Below, piece by piece: positions 42,436 through 54,400 of a stretch of 64,000 nucleotides of DNA (the stretch's first letter is position 1; the number at the start of each line of letters is the position of its first letter). Location: positions 558,001-622,000 of the forward strand of contig NZ_JABMEG010000002.1 of assembly GCF_013179735.1 (NCBI RefSeq). Direction: 5' to 3'. This stretch comes from Permianibacter fluminis (GTDB lineage: Bacteria > Pseudomonadota > Gammaproteobacteria > Enterobacterales > Permianibacteraceae). The notes beneath the pieces were generated by a model. The model was given only the letters and a program-made list of their open reading frames with translations, was not told the origin of the DNA and did not search any database. The translations under genes were made by a program, and so were the position numbers.

Positions 42436-45400
42436 TTACGGTCCGCCATCCACCCGCAGCCGACCTTGCAGCAACATCTGGTTGATGATGTCGGTATCGC
42501 TCAGGGTGCCGTTGGCGGTCAGATCAACGCCGGTCAGATCGATAATCTGATTGGCGCTATGGCTGTGGTTGCCGTCGGTCCAGACTTCGATACGGGTATT
42601 GCCGGCACCGTCGGTGCTGAAGTGCAGATACTGACTCAGCGTGCCTTGGGTTTCGCCTTGCAGCAGCGATGACAGATCCAGCACATCGCCTTGGGCGCTG
42701 CTGAAATCGGTAACGGTATCAACCGGTGCAGCGCCTGTGCCCTGATCGCCCAGCTGCCAGACAAACACATCAGCACCGGTGCCGCCGGTCAAGCTATCGC
42801 TGCCGGTGCCACCGACCAGCCGATCATCGCCGGCGTCGCCGCGCAAGATGTCGTTGCCAGCCTGGCCATACAAGCTGTCGTTGCCGTTGCCGCCGTTAAT
42901 CGTATCGACGCCGTCACCGCCGTAGACCAAATCATTGCCATTACCTGCATTGATGGTGTCGTCACCGGTGAAGCTGTTGATCAGATCACTGTTGTTGCCG
43001 GGCGCCGTAATGGAGTCGGCGCCAGACGTGCCGAGAATATTGTTGCTGGTGCTGGCGACGGTGACCACAATGTCCTGCGCTACCGAGCTGGTCGTGCCGG
43101 TGGCAATGTCGGTGGCCGTTGCCGTGACATGCAGATTGATGTTGCCGGTGAAATTGTCTGCCGGCAGCAAATACAAACCCGCCAATTGCGCCGCGGTGAA
43201 ACTCCAAACACCACTGCCGAGATTGGTGCCGGCGCTGAACAGGGCATTGGTCGGCACGCCGCTGACTGTTACCTGCATGGATTCCGACCCATCGGTATCA
43301 CCGAGCGCCGCATACAAGGTAATCGGCACCGCCTGGGCATAGTTGTTGCCACCGGAAACGAAGTTGACATCGGTGATGTTCAGCGTCGAATCCTTGTTGC
43401 CGTCGACGCCGTTCAGCACCAGCCAACTGAACTGATAGGTACCGGTCTGAGTCGCGGCAAAATTGTAGGCGCCACTGGTGTTGAGACCGGCGCCAGCCTG
43501 TTCCGACGAGCTGATCAAGATACTCTGCCGAGTGCCGTCCGGTGCCGTCACGATCAGGACAACCAGATCGTTGTAGCCGCTGTTGATTTCACTTTGGGTA
43601 TTTTCCCCGTTGGTGAAATTCCAGCTGAACGAGACGTTGTTGCCGCTGTTCAGGTTGTAGACGTAGTTGGTCAGCTGGCCATCAAACACATCGACAGTGC
43701 CCGGATCACTGCCGGCCGGATTGAAACCGTCGAGCGTACCGGCACTGAGGCCGAGCGACGTTTCCAGTTGAGCCTGGGTTTGTGCGCCCGTCGTGCTGAT
43801 TTGACCGGTGCCCGGGACCAAACTGAAAACACTGGCCGGTACCGTCAGCGTCGGGGTATCGACAACGGAACTGATGTTGACGTTGACGGTGACATCCTTG
43901 CTACCGCCGTGACCGTCGGACACCGTCACGATAAAGCTGTCGGTGCCGCTGAAGTTGGTTGCCGGTTGGTAGCTGTAGCTGCCATTGCTATTCAGCGTCA
44001 CGGTGCCGTGTGCCGCATTGCCGGTCAGGGAATAGCTCAGTGCATCGCCGTCGACATCGGACGCAACGATGGCACTGGCCACGGTCGTATCTTCCGCGGT
44101 GTTCAGCGTCTGGTTGTTGGCGGTTGGCGCATCATTCACGGCCGTGACGTTGAGCGAGGCGGTGCTGCTGCTGGTCAAGCTGCCATCGGACACGGTGTAG
44201 TTGAACGACACGTTGCCATTGAAATTGGCCGATGGCGTGAACGTCCAGGTGCCGTTGCCGTTGTTGATCAGCGTGCCGCTGCCGGAAGCGAGAGACAACG
44301 CGGTGATGCTGAGTGGAGTGCCATCGACATCGCTTGCGCCGCTGAGCAATTCGGCGGCGGTAATCAGCCGTGAACCGTCTTCGGCAACTGCGGTCAGCGT
44401 GACCGGGGTGGCGACTGGCGCATCGTTGACCGGGGTGACGTTCACCGTCACGGTCGCGGTGCTGGTGCCACCATTGCCGTCGCTGATCACATAGGTGATG
44501 GTATCGCTGCCGTTGTAATTGCTGTTGGGCAGGTAAGTGATGCTGCTGTCCGCATTGATCACCACGATGCCGTTACCGGCTACCGCATGCGTGACGGACA
44601 AGGCGCCGCCGTCGATATCGCTGTCGTTGGCCAGCACGTTTACCGTAATGCTGCCGTCTTCGTTGACGCTGGCGCTGTCGTTGCTGGCGACCGGGGCATC
44701 GTTCACCGGCGTTACGCTGAGTGACGCGGTGCTGCTGCTGCTGGCGCTGCCATCGGACACCGTGTAGTTGAACGACACGCTGCCATTGAAGTTGGCCGCC
44801 GGTGTGAATGTCCAGGTGCCGTTGCCGTTATCCACCAGCGTGCCGCTGCCGGAGGCGAGCGAAAGCGCCGTGATGCTCAGGCTGTCGAAATCGACATCAC
44901 TGCTGCCGGCCAACAATTCCGCTGCCGTGATCAGTCGTGAGCCATCTTCAGCCATGGCGGCCAATGTGACGGGCGTGGCGATCGGCGCATCGTTCACGGC
45001 GGTAACGTTGAGTGAAGCGGTGCTGCTGCTCGCGGCACTGCCATCAGACACGGTATAGCTGAACGACACGCTGCCATTGAAGTTGGCCGCCGGAGTGAAC
45101 GTCCAGCTGCCGTTGCCGTTATCCACCAGCGTGCCGCTGCCGGAGGCGAGCGACACGGCCGTGATGCTCAGCGCATCGCCATCGACATCACTGGCGCCAG
45201 CGAGCAAGTCCGCGGCGCTGATGGTGATGCTGCCGTCTTCGGCAAGATCTGCCAGCGTCACTGGCGTCACGGTAGGAGCGTCATTGCTGCCGTTGATGCT
45301 GATGCTGATGACCTGGCTCGTACCGTCGGCGCTGGTAATGGTAATGCTGTCGGTAATCGACTCGCTGTCATCCAGTGCCTGCACCGCCAGCGTGCTGTTG

Positions 45401-48400
45401 GCCGTCAAGCTGTAGGTCCAGTTGCCGCTGGCATCCAGCACTAAACTGCCGAAGCTGCCGGTGTAGGTTCCGGCGGTGAAGCTTTCCTCATTGCTGCCGT
45501 CGATATCGCTGATGCTCAGCGAGCCGGTTGCGGTCAGTTGAGAATCTTCGGTGACGACACCGCTACTGCTGCCACCAATCACGGCGGCATCGTTGCTGCC
45601 GGTGACGGTAATTGTGACCGCATGGCTGGTGCCATCAACGCTGTTGACGGTGAACGTCTGAACGCTATTTTCGCCCTGAGCCAAACCTTGCACGGCAGAG
45701 CCGGCGTTGTCGAGCGTGAAGCTCCAGTTGCCATCGGTGGCGAGGGTAAACGTGCCGAATGCATTGCTGATGGTTTGCGGGTTGAAGGCTTCTTCGCTGC
45801 TGCCATCGGCATCGCTGATGGTCAGGGTGCCGCTGGCGACATGGCTGCCACTGTCTTCAGCAACCGCACCGGTATCAACACCAGCAATTTGGGCGGCATC
45901 GGCGCTTGCCGTCACGGTCAGTGACGCTGTGCTGTTGCTGCTGGCACTGCCATCAGACACGGTGTAGTTGAATGACACGCTGCCGTTGAAGTCGGCCGAT
46001 GGCGTGAACGTCCAGGTTCCGTTGCCGTTATCGATCAGCGTGCCGCTGCCGGAGGCGAGCGAAAGCGCCGTGATGCTCAGCGGGTTGCCATCGACATCGC
46101 TAGCGCCGGCCAGCAAATCAGCGGCGCTGATGATGAGGCTGCCATCTTCGGCAACATCACTCAGAGTGACCGGTGTGGCGAGCGGCGCATCGTTGACGGC
46201 CGCGACGTTCAGTGACGCGGTGCTGCTGGCGGAATTGGCGCCATCGGACACGGTGTAATCAAGCGATACCGTGCCGTTGAAATTGGCGGCCGGGGTAAAC
46301 GTCCAGGTGCCGTTGCCGTTATCAATCAGCGTACCGTTGCCGGTAGCGAGGGTCAGCGCGGTGACGCTCAGGCTATCGCCATCAACGTCGCTGGCACCGG
46401 CCAGCAGATCGGCCGCGGTAATGATGAGACTGCCATCTTCGTTGATGTCACTCAGGGTAACCGAGCTGGCGACGGGCGCATCACTCTGCGCCGAAACGGT
46501 GAGCGAAGCGGTGCTGCTGCTGGTTGCCGTGCCATCGGACACGGAATAGCTGAAGGCGACGTCACCGTTGAAGTCAGCGGCCGGCGTAAACGTCCAGCTG
46601 CCGTTGCCGTTATCGATCAGCGTGCCGCTGCCCGTGGCCAGCGTCAGCGACGTGATGCTCAACGCGTCGCCATCGACATCACTGGCGCCGGCAAGCAATT
46701 CAGTGGCACTGATGATGAGGCTGCCATCTTCGGCAATGCTGGCCAGCGTTACCGGACTGATATCCGGTGCATCGTTGGTGCCATTGATCGTGATGGTGAT
46801 GACGTGCGTCGTGCCATCGACACTGCTGACGGTGACACTGTCGGTAATCGACTCGCTGTCATCGAGTGCCTGCACGGCCAGCGTGCTGTTGGCGGTCAGC
46901 GTGTAAGTCCAGTTGCCGTTGGCATCGAGCGTCAGGCTACCAAAGCTGCCATTGCTGGTGCCGGCAATGAATGCACTCTGTGCGTTGTCGGCATCGTTGA
47001 TCAACAGCATGCCGGTCGCGGTCAATTGTGCGTCTTCGGTCACCACAACACTGCCGCCACCGGTGATGACGGCGGCATCATTGCTGCCGGAAATTGTCAC
47101 GGTAACGACATGGCTGGTGCCATCGATGCTGGTAACAGTGAAGGTTTGCAGGCTGTTCTCGCCCGCGGCGAGGCCCTGAACCGCCGGGCTGCTGTTGTCG
47201 AGCGCGAAGCTCCAGTGACCATTGCTGTCGAGCGTGAACGTACCGAACGCATTGCTGATGGTTTGCGGGTTGAAGGCTTCCTCGGTGCTGCCATCGGCAT
47301 CGCTGATGGTCAGCGTACCGCTGGCGGTGGCCAGGCCGACATCTTCAGCCAGCGCACCGGAATCGGTGCCGCCGATGAGGGCCGGTTCGGTGACCGGATT
47401 GACCGTGACATTGACGGTGATGGTATCGGTACCGCCACGACCATCGCTGACGGTCACGATGAAGCTGTCATTACCAAAGTAATTGCTGCTCGGCGTGTAG
47501 GTGTAGCTGCCATCGGCATTGACCACGACGCTGCCGTGGCCCGGACCGGTAGCAAGCGTGAACGTCAGCGGATTGTTTTCCGGATCGGTGGCGCCGAGGT
47601 TGCCTGAAACGGACGTGTCTTCATCGGTGCTGACGGTTTGATCGACACCGACCGGCGCGTCATTGACGCCGGTGATATTGACGGTGATGGTGCCCGTCGT
47701 GGTGCGGGCGCCACCCGCGCCTTGCGCGCCGGCATTGCCATCGCTGAAGACAAAACCGATGCCGACCGAAGCCGGCGGATTGTCACTGCTGTTGCTGTAA
47801 GCCAGCCGTTGCAGCACGCCGTTCACCTGGGCATTGGTGACGCCATTGTTGAAGGTAATCACCAGCTGACCATTGGCATAAGCCGTCGTGTCGTAGCTGC
47901 CGATGGTGACACCGGCCAACACGACATTGCCGCTGCTTAGCGTCAGTGTCCCGGTACCGCTGAACACGTCGCTGGCATTGGCGCCGCCGTTACGGCTCAG
48001 CGTCAGTGTGCTGCCGCCGTAGTTGTTGTTGATTGCCAGTTCGCGGTCGGAAATGGTGGCATTGTTATCGAGCACAACGGCCGCGCCACCTTCGACGTGG
48101 GTGCGCGTGCCTGACAAACCGGCGAAGGCCGGTACGTCATTGGTCGATACCACATTGACGGTGACCGTGCGTGTTGTGCTGTCGCTGCCGCCGTTGGCGG
48201 TGCCGTCACCATCATTGATCGTGAAGGTGATGATGCGAGCGGTCGTATCCGGCAGTTGCGATGAGTTGCCGTAGTTGATCCGCTGCACCAGTGCATCGAC
48301 CGCTGCTGCCGTCGCGGCACTGTTGAACGAGACCACCAATGGTGCACCGGCAGTGCCGCCGATAAACGTGCCGATGATGACGGCACCGCTACCGAAGTTG

Positions 48401-51400
48401 TACAGCACGTTGCTGCCGGAGACACTGATTTGGCCGACGCCGGTGCCCTGGTTGCTGATGCCGAGCAGATCCTGGTTCGCAACCGCATTGGTGATGTTGA
48501 CGGTCAGCGAGCCGCCAGCAAAATTCGGTGAATCACCGTCAGTGATCACGACATTGCTGTCGATGATGGTTCGGGTGATGGTTGCCGCGCTGGACTCGGT
48601 ATAGGTCACGCTGGTGGCAAGGCCGGTGAAGCCGGGCGCATCATTGACCGATGTTACGGTCAGCGCTGCGGTACTGCTGGCGCTTGCCGAGCCATCACTG
48701 ACGGTGTAGTTGAAGCTGACATTGCCGTTGAAATTGGCGGCCGGTGTAAACGTCCAGGTTCCGTTGCCGTTATTGACCAGCGTGCCGCCGACAACGCCGC
48801 CTGCCAGCGTCAGCGATGTGATCGTCAGCGGATCGCCGTCGACATCGTTTGCGCCTGCCAACAAATTGGCTGCGGTGATGGTGAACGCACCGCTGTCTTC
48901 CAATACCGCACCCAGATTCACCGCTGTTGCGGTCGGAGCATCATTGACCGGCGTGACCGCGACATTGACCGTGATGACGTCGCTGCCACCGTGGCCGTCA
49001 TTGACGGTCACGGTAAAGCTATCGCTGCCGTTGAAATTGGCATTCGGGGTAAATGCATACGTTCCGTCAGCATTGACGGTAACGCTGCCATGCGCCGGGC
49101 CGGTGGCCAAGGCAAAGCTCAGTGCGTCATTTTCAACATCGGTGGCCAGCAAGGTGCCTGTGACCACCGTGTCTTCGTTGGTGGTAATGCTGGTATCAAC
49201 GCCAACCGGGGCATCGTTGACCGGATTGACGGTGACATTGACGGTGAATGTGTCGGTACCACCATGACCATCACTGACCGTAACGGTGAAGCTGTCATTG
49301 CCATTGAAGTTGGCGTTTGGCGTGAACGCATAGGTGCCATCGGCATTGACCACGACGGTGCCGTGCGCAGCGCCTGTGGCCAGCGCGTAGCTCAGCGTGT
49401 CGTTGTCGACATCCGATGCCGCCAGGCTGCCGGTCAAGGTGCTGTCTTCATCCGTGCTGACATTGACATCCGCGGCGACCGGGGCGTCGTTAATTGCTGC
49501 GACATTGACGGTGACCGTCACGTCCTTCGTGCCGCCGTTGCCGTCGCTGACCGTCACGACAAAGCTGTCGTTGCCGTTGAAATCCGTATTCGGCTGGTAG
49601 CTGTAGCTGCCGTCGGCATTGAGGGTCACGGTGCCATTGGCGGCCGCAGTGCTCAGCGAATAGGTCAGCGCATCGCCTTCGGCATCGGACGCGACGATGG
49701 CGCCGGTAACCGTGGTGTCTTCATCGGTCGAAATTGTTTGATCGGCCGCTACAGGCACATCGTTGACGGCGCCGACGTTGACGGTGACCGTCACGTCCTT
49801 GCTGCCGCCGTTACCATCAGAAACCGTCACGACAAAGCTGTCGTTGCCGTTGAAATCCGTATTCGGCTGGTAGCTGTAGCTGCCATCGGCATTGAGGGTC
49901 ACGGTGCCGTTTGCGGCCGCAGTGCCCAGTGAGTAAGTCAGCGTATCGCCATCAACGTCCGTCGCGACGATGGCGCCGGTAACCGTGGTGTCTTCATCGG
50001 TGGCAATAGTTTGATCAGCGGCGACCGGGGCGTCGTTGACGGCACCGACATTGACGGTAACCGTTACATCCTTGCTGCCACCATTGCCGTCGTTGACGGT
50101 CACGACAAAACTGTCGCTACCGTTGAAGTCAGCATTCGGCTGATAGCTGTAGCTGCCGTCGGCATTCAAGGTAACGCTGCCATTGGTGGCAGCCGTGCTC
50201 AGCGAATAGGTCAGCGCATCACCGTCGGCGTCGGTCGCAACAATGGCGCCGGTGACGGTGGTGTCTTCATCGGTCGAAATCGTTTGGTCGGCCGCGACAG
50301 GGGCATCGTTGACGGCGCCGACGTTGACGGTGACCGTCACGTCCTTCGTGCCGCCGTTACCATCAGACACTGTCACGACAAAACTGTCACTGCCATTGAA
50401 ATCAGCGTTTGGCTGGTAGCTGTAGCTGCCATCCACATTCAGGGTAACGGTGCCGTTGGCGGCCGCAGTGCTCAGCGAATAGGTCAGCGCATCACCATCG
50501 GCATCGGTCGCGACGATGGCGCCGATAACGGTGGTGTCTTCATCGGTGCTGATGGTTTGATCGGCGGCAGTAGGAGCGTCGTTGACGGCGCCGACGTTTA
50601 CGGTGACGGTAACGTCTTTCGTGCCACCGTTGCCATCAGAAACGGTGACGACAAAACTGTCGCTGCCATTGAAGTCAGCATTTGGCTGATAGCTGTAGCT
50701 GCCGTCCGCGTTGAGGGTAACGGTGCCGTTGGCGGCAGCGGTGCCCAGTGAGTAAGTCAGCGCATCACCATCGGCATCGGTCGCGATGATGGCGCCGGTG
50801 ACAGCGGTGTCTTCGTCGGTCGAGATCGTTTGATCGGCGGCAATTGGCGCGTCGTTTTCAGCCGTCACGGTGAGCGATGCGGTGCCATTGACCGAAGCCG
50901 TACCATCAGACACGGTGTAACTGAACGACACGCTGCCATTGAAGTTGGCGGCCGGAGTGAACGTCCAGGTGCCGTTGCCGTTATCCACCAGCGTGCCGCT
51001 GCCGGAGGCGAGCGACACGGCCGTGATGCTCAGCGCATCGCCATCGACATCACTGGCGCCGGCGAGCAGATCGGCGGCGCTGATGGTGAGGCTGCCGTCT
51101 TCGGCAAGATCTGCCAGCGTCACTGGCGTCACGGTGGGAGCGTCATTGCTGCCGTTGATGCTGATGCTGATGACCTGGCTGGTACCATCGGCGCTGGTAA
51201 CGGTAATGCTGTCGGTAATCGACTCGCTGTCATCCAGTGCCTGCACGGCCAGCGTGCTGTTGGCCGTCAAGCTGTAGGTCCAGTTGCCGCTGGCATCCAG
51301 CACTAAACTGCCGAAGCTGCCGGTGTAGGTTCCGGCGGTGAAGCTTTCTTCATTGCTGCCGTCGATATCGCTGATGCTCAGCGAGCCGGTTGCGGTCAGC

Positions 51401-54400
51401 TGGGAATCTTCGGTGACGACACCGCTGCTGCTGCCACCAATCACCGCGGCATCGTTACTGCCGGTGACGGTAATTGTGACCGCATGGCTGGTGCCATCAA
51501 CGCTGGTGACGGTGAACGTCTGAACGCTATTCTCGCCCTGTGCCAAACCTTGCACGGCGGCGCCGCTGTTATCGAGCGTGAAGCTCCAGTTGCCATCGGC
51601 AGCGAGGGTAAACGTGCCGAATGCATTGCTGATAGTTTGCGGGTTGAAGGCTTCTTCGCTGCTGCCATCGGCATCGCTGATGGTCAGGGTGCCGCTGGCG
51701 ACACTCACGCTGTCATCTTCAACCAAGGTACCGCTGTCGATGCCGCCGATCTGGGCCGCATCAGCGACCGGATTGACAGTGACATTGACTGTCAGCGTAT
51801 CCGTACCGCCATGACCATCTGAAACGGTTACGGTAAAACTGTCGCTGCCATTGAAATCGGCGTTCGGAGTAAAGCTGTAACTGCCATCGGCGTTGACGAC
51901 TACCGTGCCGTGGTTAGCGCTCGTGGCGAGACTGTAGCTGAGCGTGTCGTTGTCGGCATCACTGCCAGTCAGGGTGCCTGTCAGTACCGTGTCTTCATCG
52001 GTGCTGACGCTGAGATCATTGCCAACAGGCGCATCATTAATGGCTGCGACGTTCACGGTAACCGTCACATCTTTGCTGCCGCCGTTATCGTCGCTGACAG
52101 TCACAACAAAACTGTCGCTGCCATTGAAATCAGCATTGGGCTGGTAGCTGTAGCTGCCGTCCGCGTTGAGCGTGACGGTGCCGTTGGCGGCAGCGGTGCT
52201 CAGCGAGTAAGTCAGCGTATCGCCATCAACGTCCGTCGCGACGATAGCGCCGGTAACCGTCGTGTCTTCATCGGTTGAGATCGTTTGATCTGCGGCGACC
52301 GGCACATCGTTGACGGCGGTGACGTTCACGGTAACCGTCACATCTTTGCTGCCGCCATTACCGTCGCTGACGGTCACAACAAAACTGTCGCTACCGTTGA
52401 AGTTTGCATTCGGCTGATAGCTGTAGCTGCCATCAGCATTCAGGGTAACGGTGCCGTTGGCGGCCGCGGTGTTCAGCGAATAGGTCAGCGCATCACCGTC
52501 GGCATCGGTCGCGATGATGGCGCCGGTGACGGTGGTGTCTTCATCGGTAGCGATAGTTTGGTCGGCCGCAACCGGGGCATCGTTGACGGAACCGACGTTG
52601 ACGGTGACGGTAACGTCTTTCGTTCCGCCATGACCGTCAGATACCGTCACGATAAAGCTGTCGCTGCCGTTGAAGTCAGCATTTGGCTGGTAGCTGTAGC
52701 TGCCATCAGCATTGAGGGTAACGGTGCCGTTGGCGGCAGCGGTACTCAGCGAATAGGTCAGTGCATCACCGTCGGCATCGGTCGCGATGATGGCGCCGGT
52801 GACGGTGGTGTCTTCATCAGTGCTGATCGTTTGATCGGCGGCGATCGGGGAATCGTTGACGGAACCGACGTTGACGGTGACGGTAACGTCTTTCGTTCCG
52901 CCATGACCGTCAGATACCGTCACGACAAAACTGTCGCTGCCGTTGAAGTTTGCGTTCGGCTGATAGCTGTAGCTGCCGTCGGCATTGAGGGTGACGGTGC
53001 CGTTGGCGGCAGCGGAGCTCAATGTATAGGTCAGTGCATCACCTTCGGCATCGGTCGCAACAATGGCGCCGGTAACGGTGGTGTCTTCATCGGTCAAAAT
53101 CGTTTGATCGGCCGCGACTGGTACATCGTTGACGGCACCGACGTTGACGGTCACGGTAACGTCTTTCGTTCCGCCGTTACCGTCAGAAACAGTGACGACA
53201 AAGCTGTCACTGCCATTGAAATCAGCATTTGGCTGGTAGCTGTAGCTGCCATCAGCATTGAGGGTCACGGTGCCATTGGCGGCAGCGGTGCTCAGCGAAT
53301 AGGTCAGTGCATCACCATCGACATCGGTCGCGATGATGGCGCCGGTGACGGTGGTGTCTTCATTGGTCGAAATCGTTTGATCGGCCGCGATCGGCACATC
53401 ATTGACGGCGGTGACATTGACGGTGACCGTCACGTCCTTGCTGCCGCCATTGCCGTCGCTGACGGTCACGACAAAACTGTCGCTGCCATTGAAGTCGGCA
53501 TTGGGCTGGTAGCTGTAGCTGCCGTCCGCGTTGAGCGTGACGGTGCCGTTGGCGGCAGAAGTGCTCAGCGAATATGTCAGCGCATCACCGTCGGCGTCGG
53601 TCGCGACAATGGTGCCGGTGACGGTGGTGTCTTCATCGGTAGCGATAGTTTGGTCGGCCGCAACCGGGGCATCGTTGACGGAACCGACGTTGACGGTGAC
53701 GGTAACGTCTTTCGTTCCGCCATGACCGTCAGATACCGTCACGATAAAGCTGTCGCTGCCGTTGAAGTCAGCATTTGGCTGGTAGCTGTAGCTGCCATCA
53801 GCATTGAGGGTAACGGTGCCGTTGGCGGCAGCGGTACTCAGCGAATAGGTCAGTGCATCACCGTCGGCATCGGTCGCGATGATGGCGCCGGTGACGGTGG
53901 TGTCTTCATCAGTGCTGATCGTTTGATCGGCGGCGATCGGGGAATCGTTGACGGAACCGACGTTGACGGTGACGGTAACGTCTTTCGTTCCGCCATGACC
54001 GTCAGATACCGTCACGACAAAACTGTCGCTGCCGTTGAAGTTTGCGTTCGGCTGATAGCTGTAGCTGCCGTCGGCATTGAGGGTGACGGTGCCGTTGGCG
54101 GCAGCGGAGCTCAATGTATAGGTCAGTGCATCACCTTCGGCATCGGTCGCAACAATGGCGCCGGTAACGGTGGTGTCTTCATCAGTGCTGATCGTTTGAT
54201 CGGCGGCGACCGGGGCATCGTTGACGGCACCAACATTGACGGTAACCGTTACGTCTTTGGTGCCGCCATGGCCGTCGGAAACGGTGACAACAAAGCTATC
54301 ACTACCATTGAAGTTGGCATTGGGTTGGTAGCTGTAGCTGCCATCGGCATTCAGCGTGACGGTACCGTGGGCGGCTGCAGTGCTCAGTGTGTAGGTGAGA

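Noticed and set aside
42691-44373. A 560-codon plus-strand frame over the adhesin C-terminus
   Set aside because: Also an antisense shadow in a region where the minus strand encodes RTX and cadherin-like modules.
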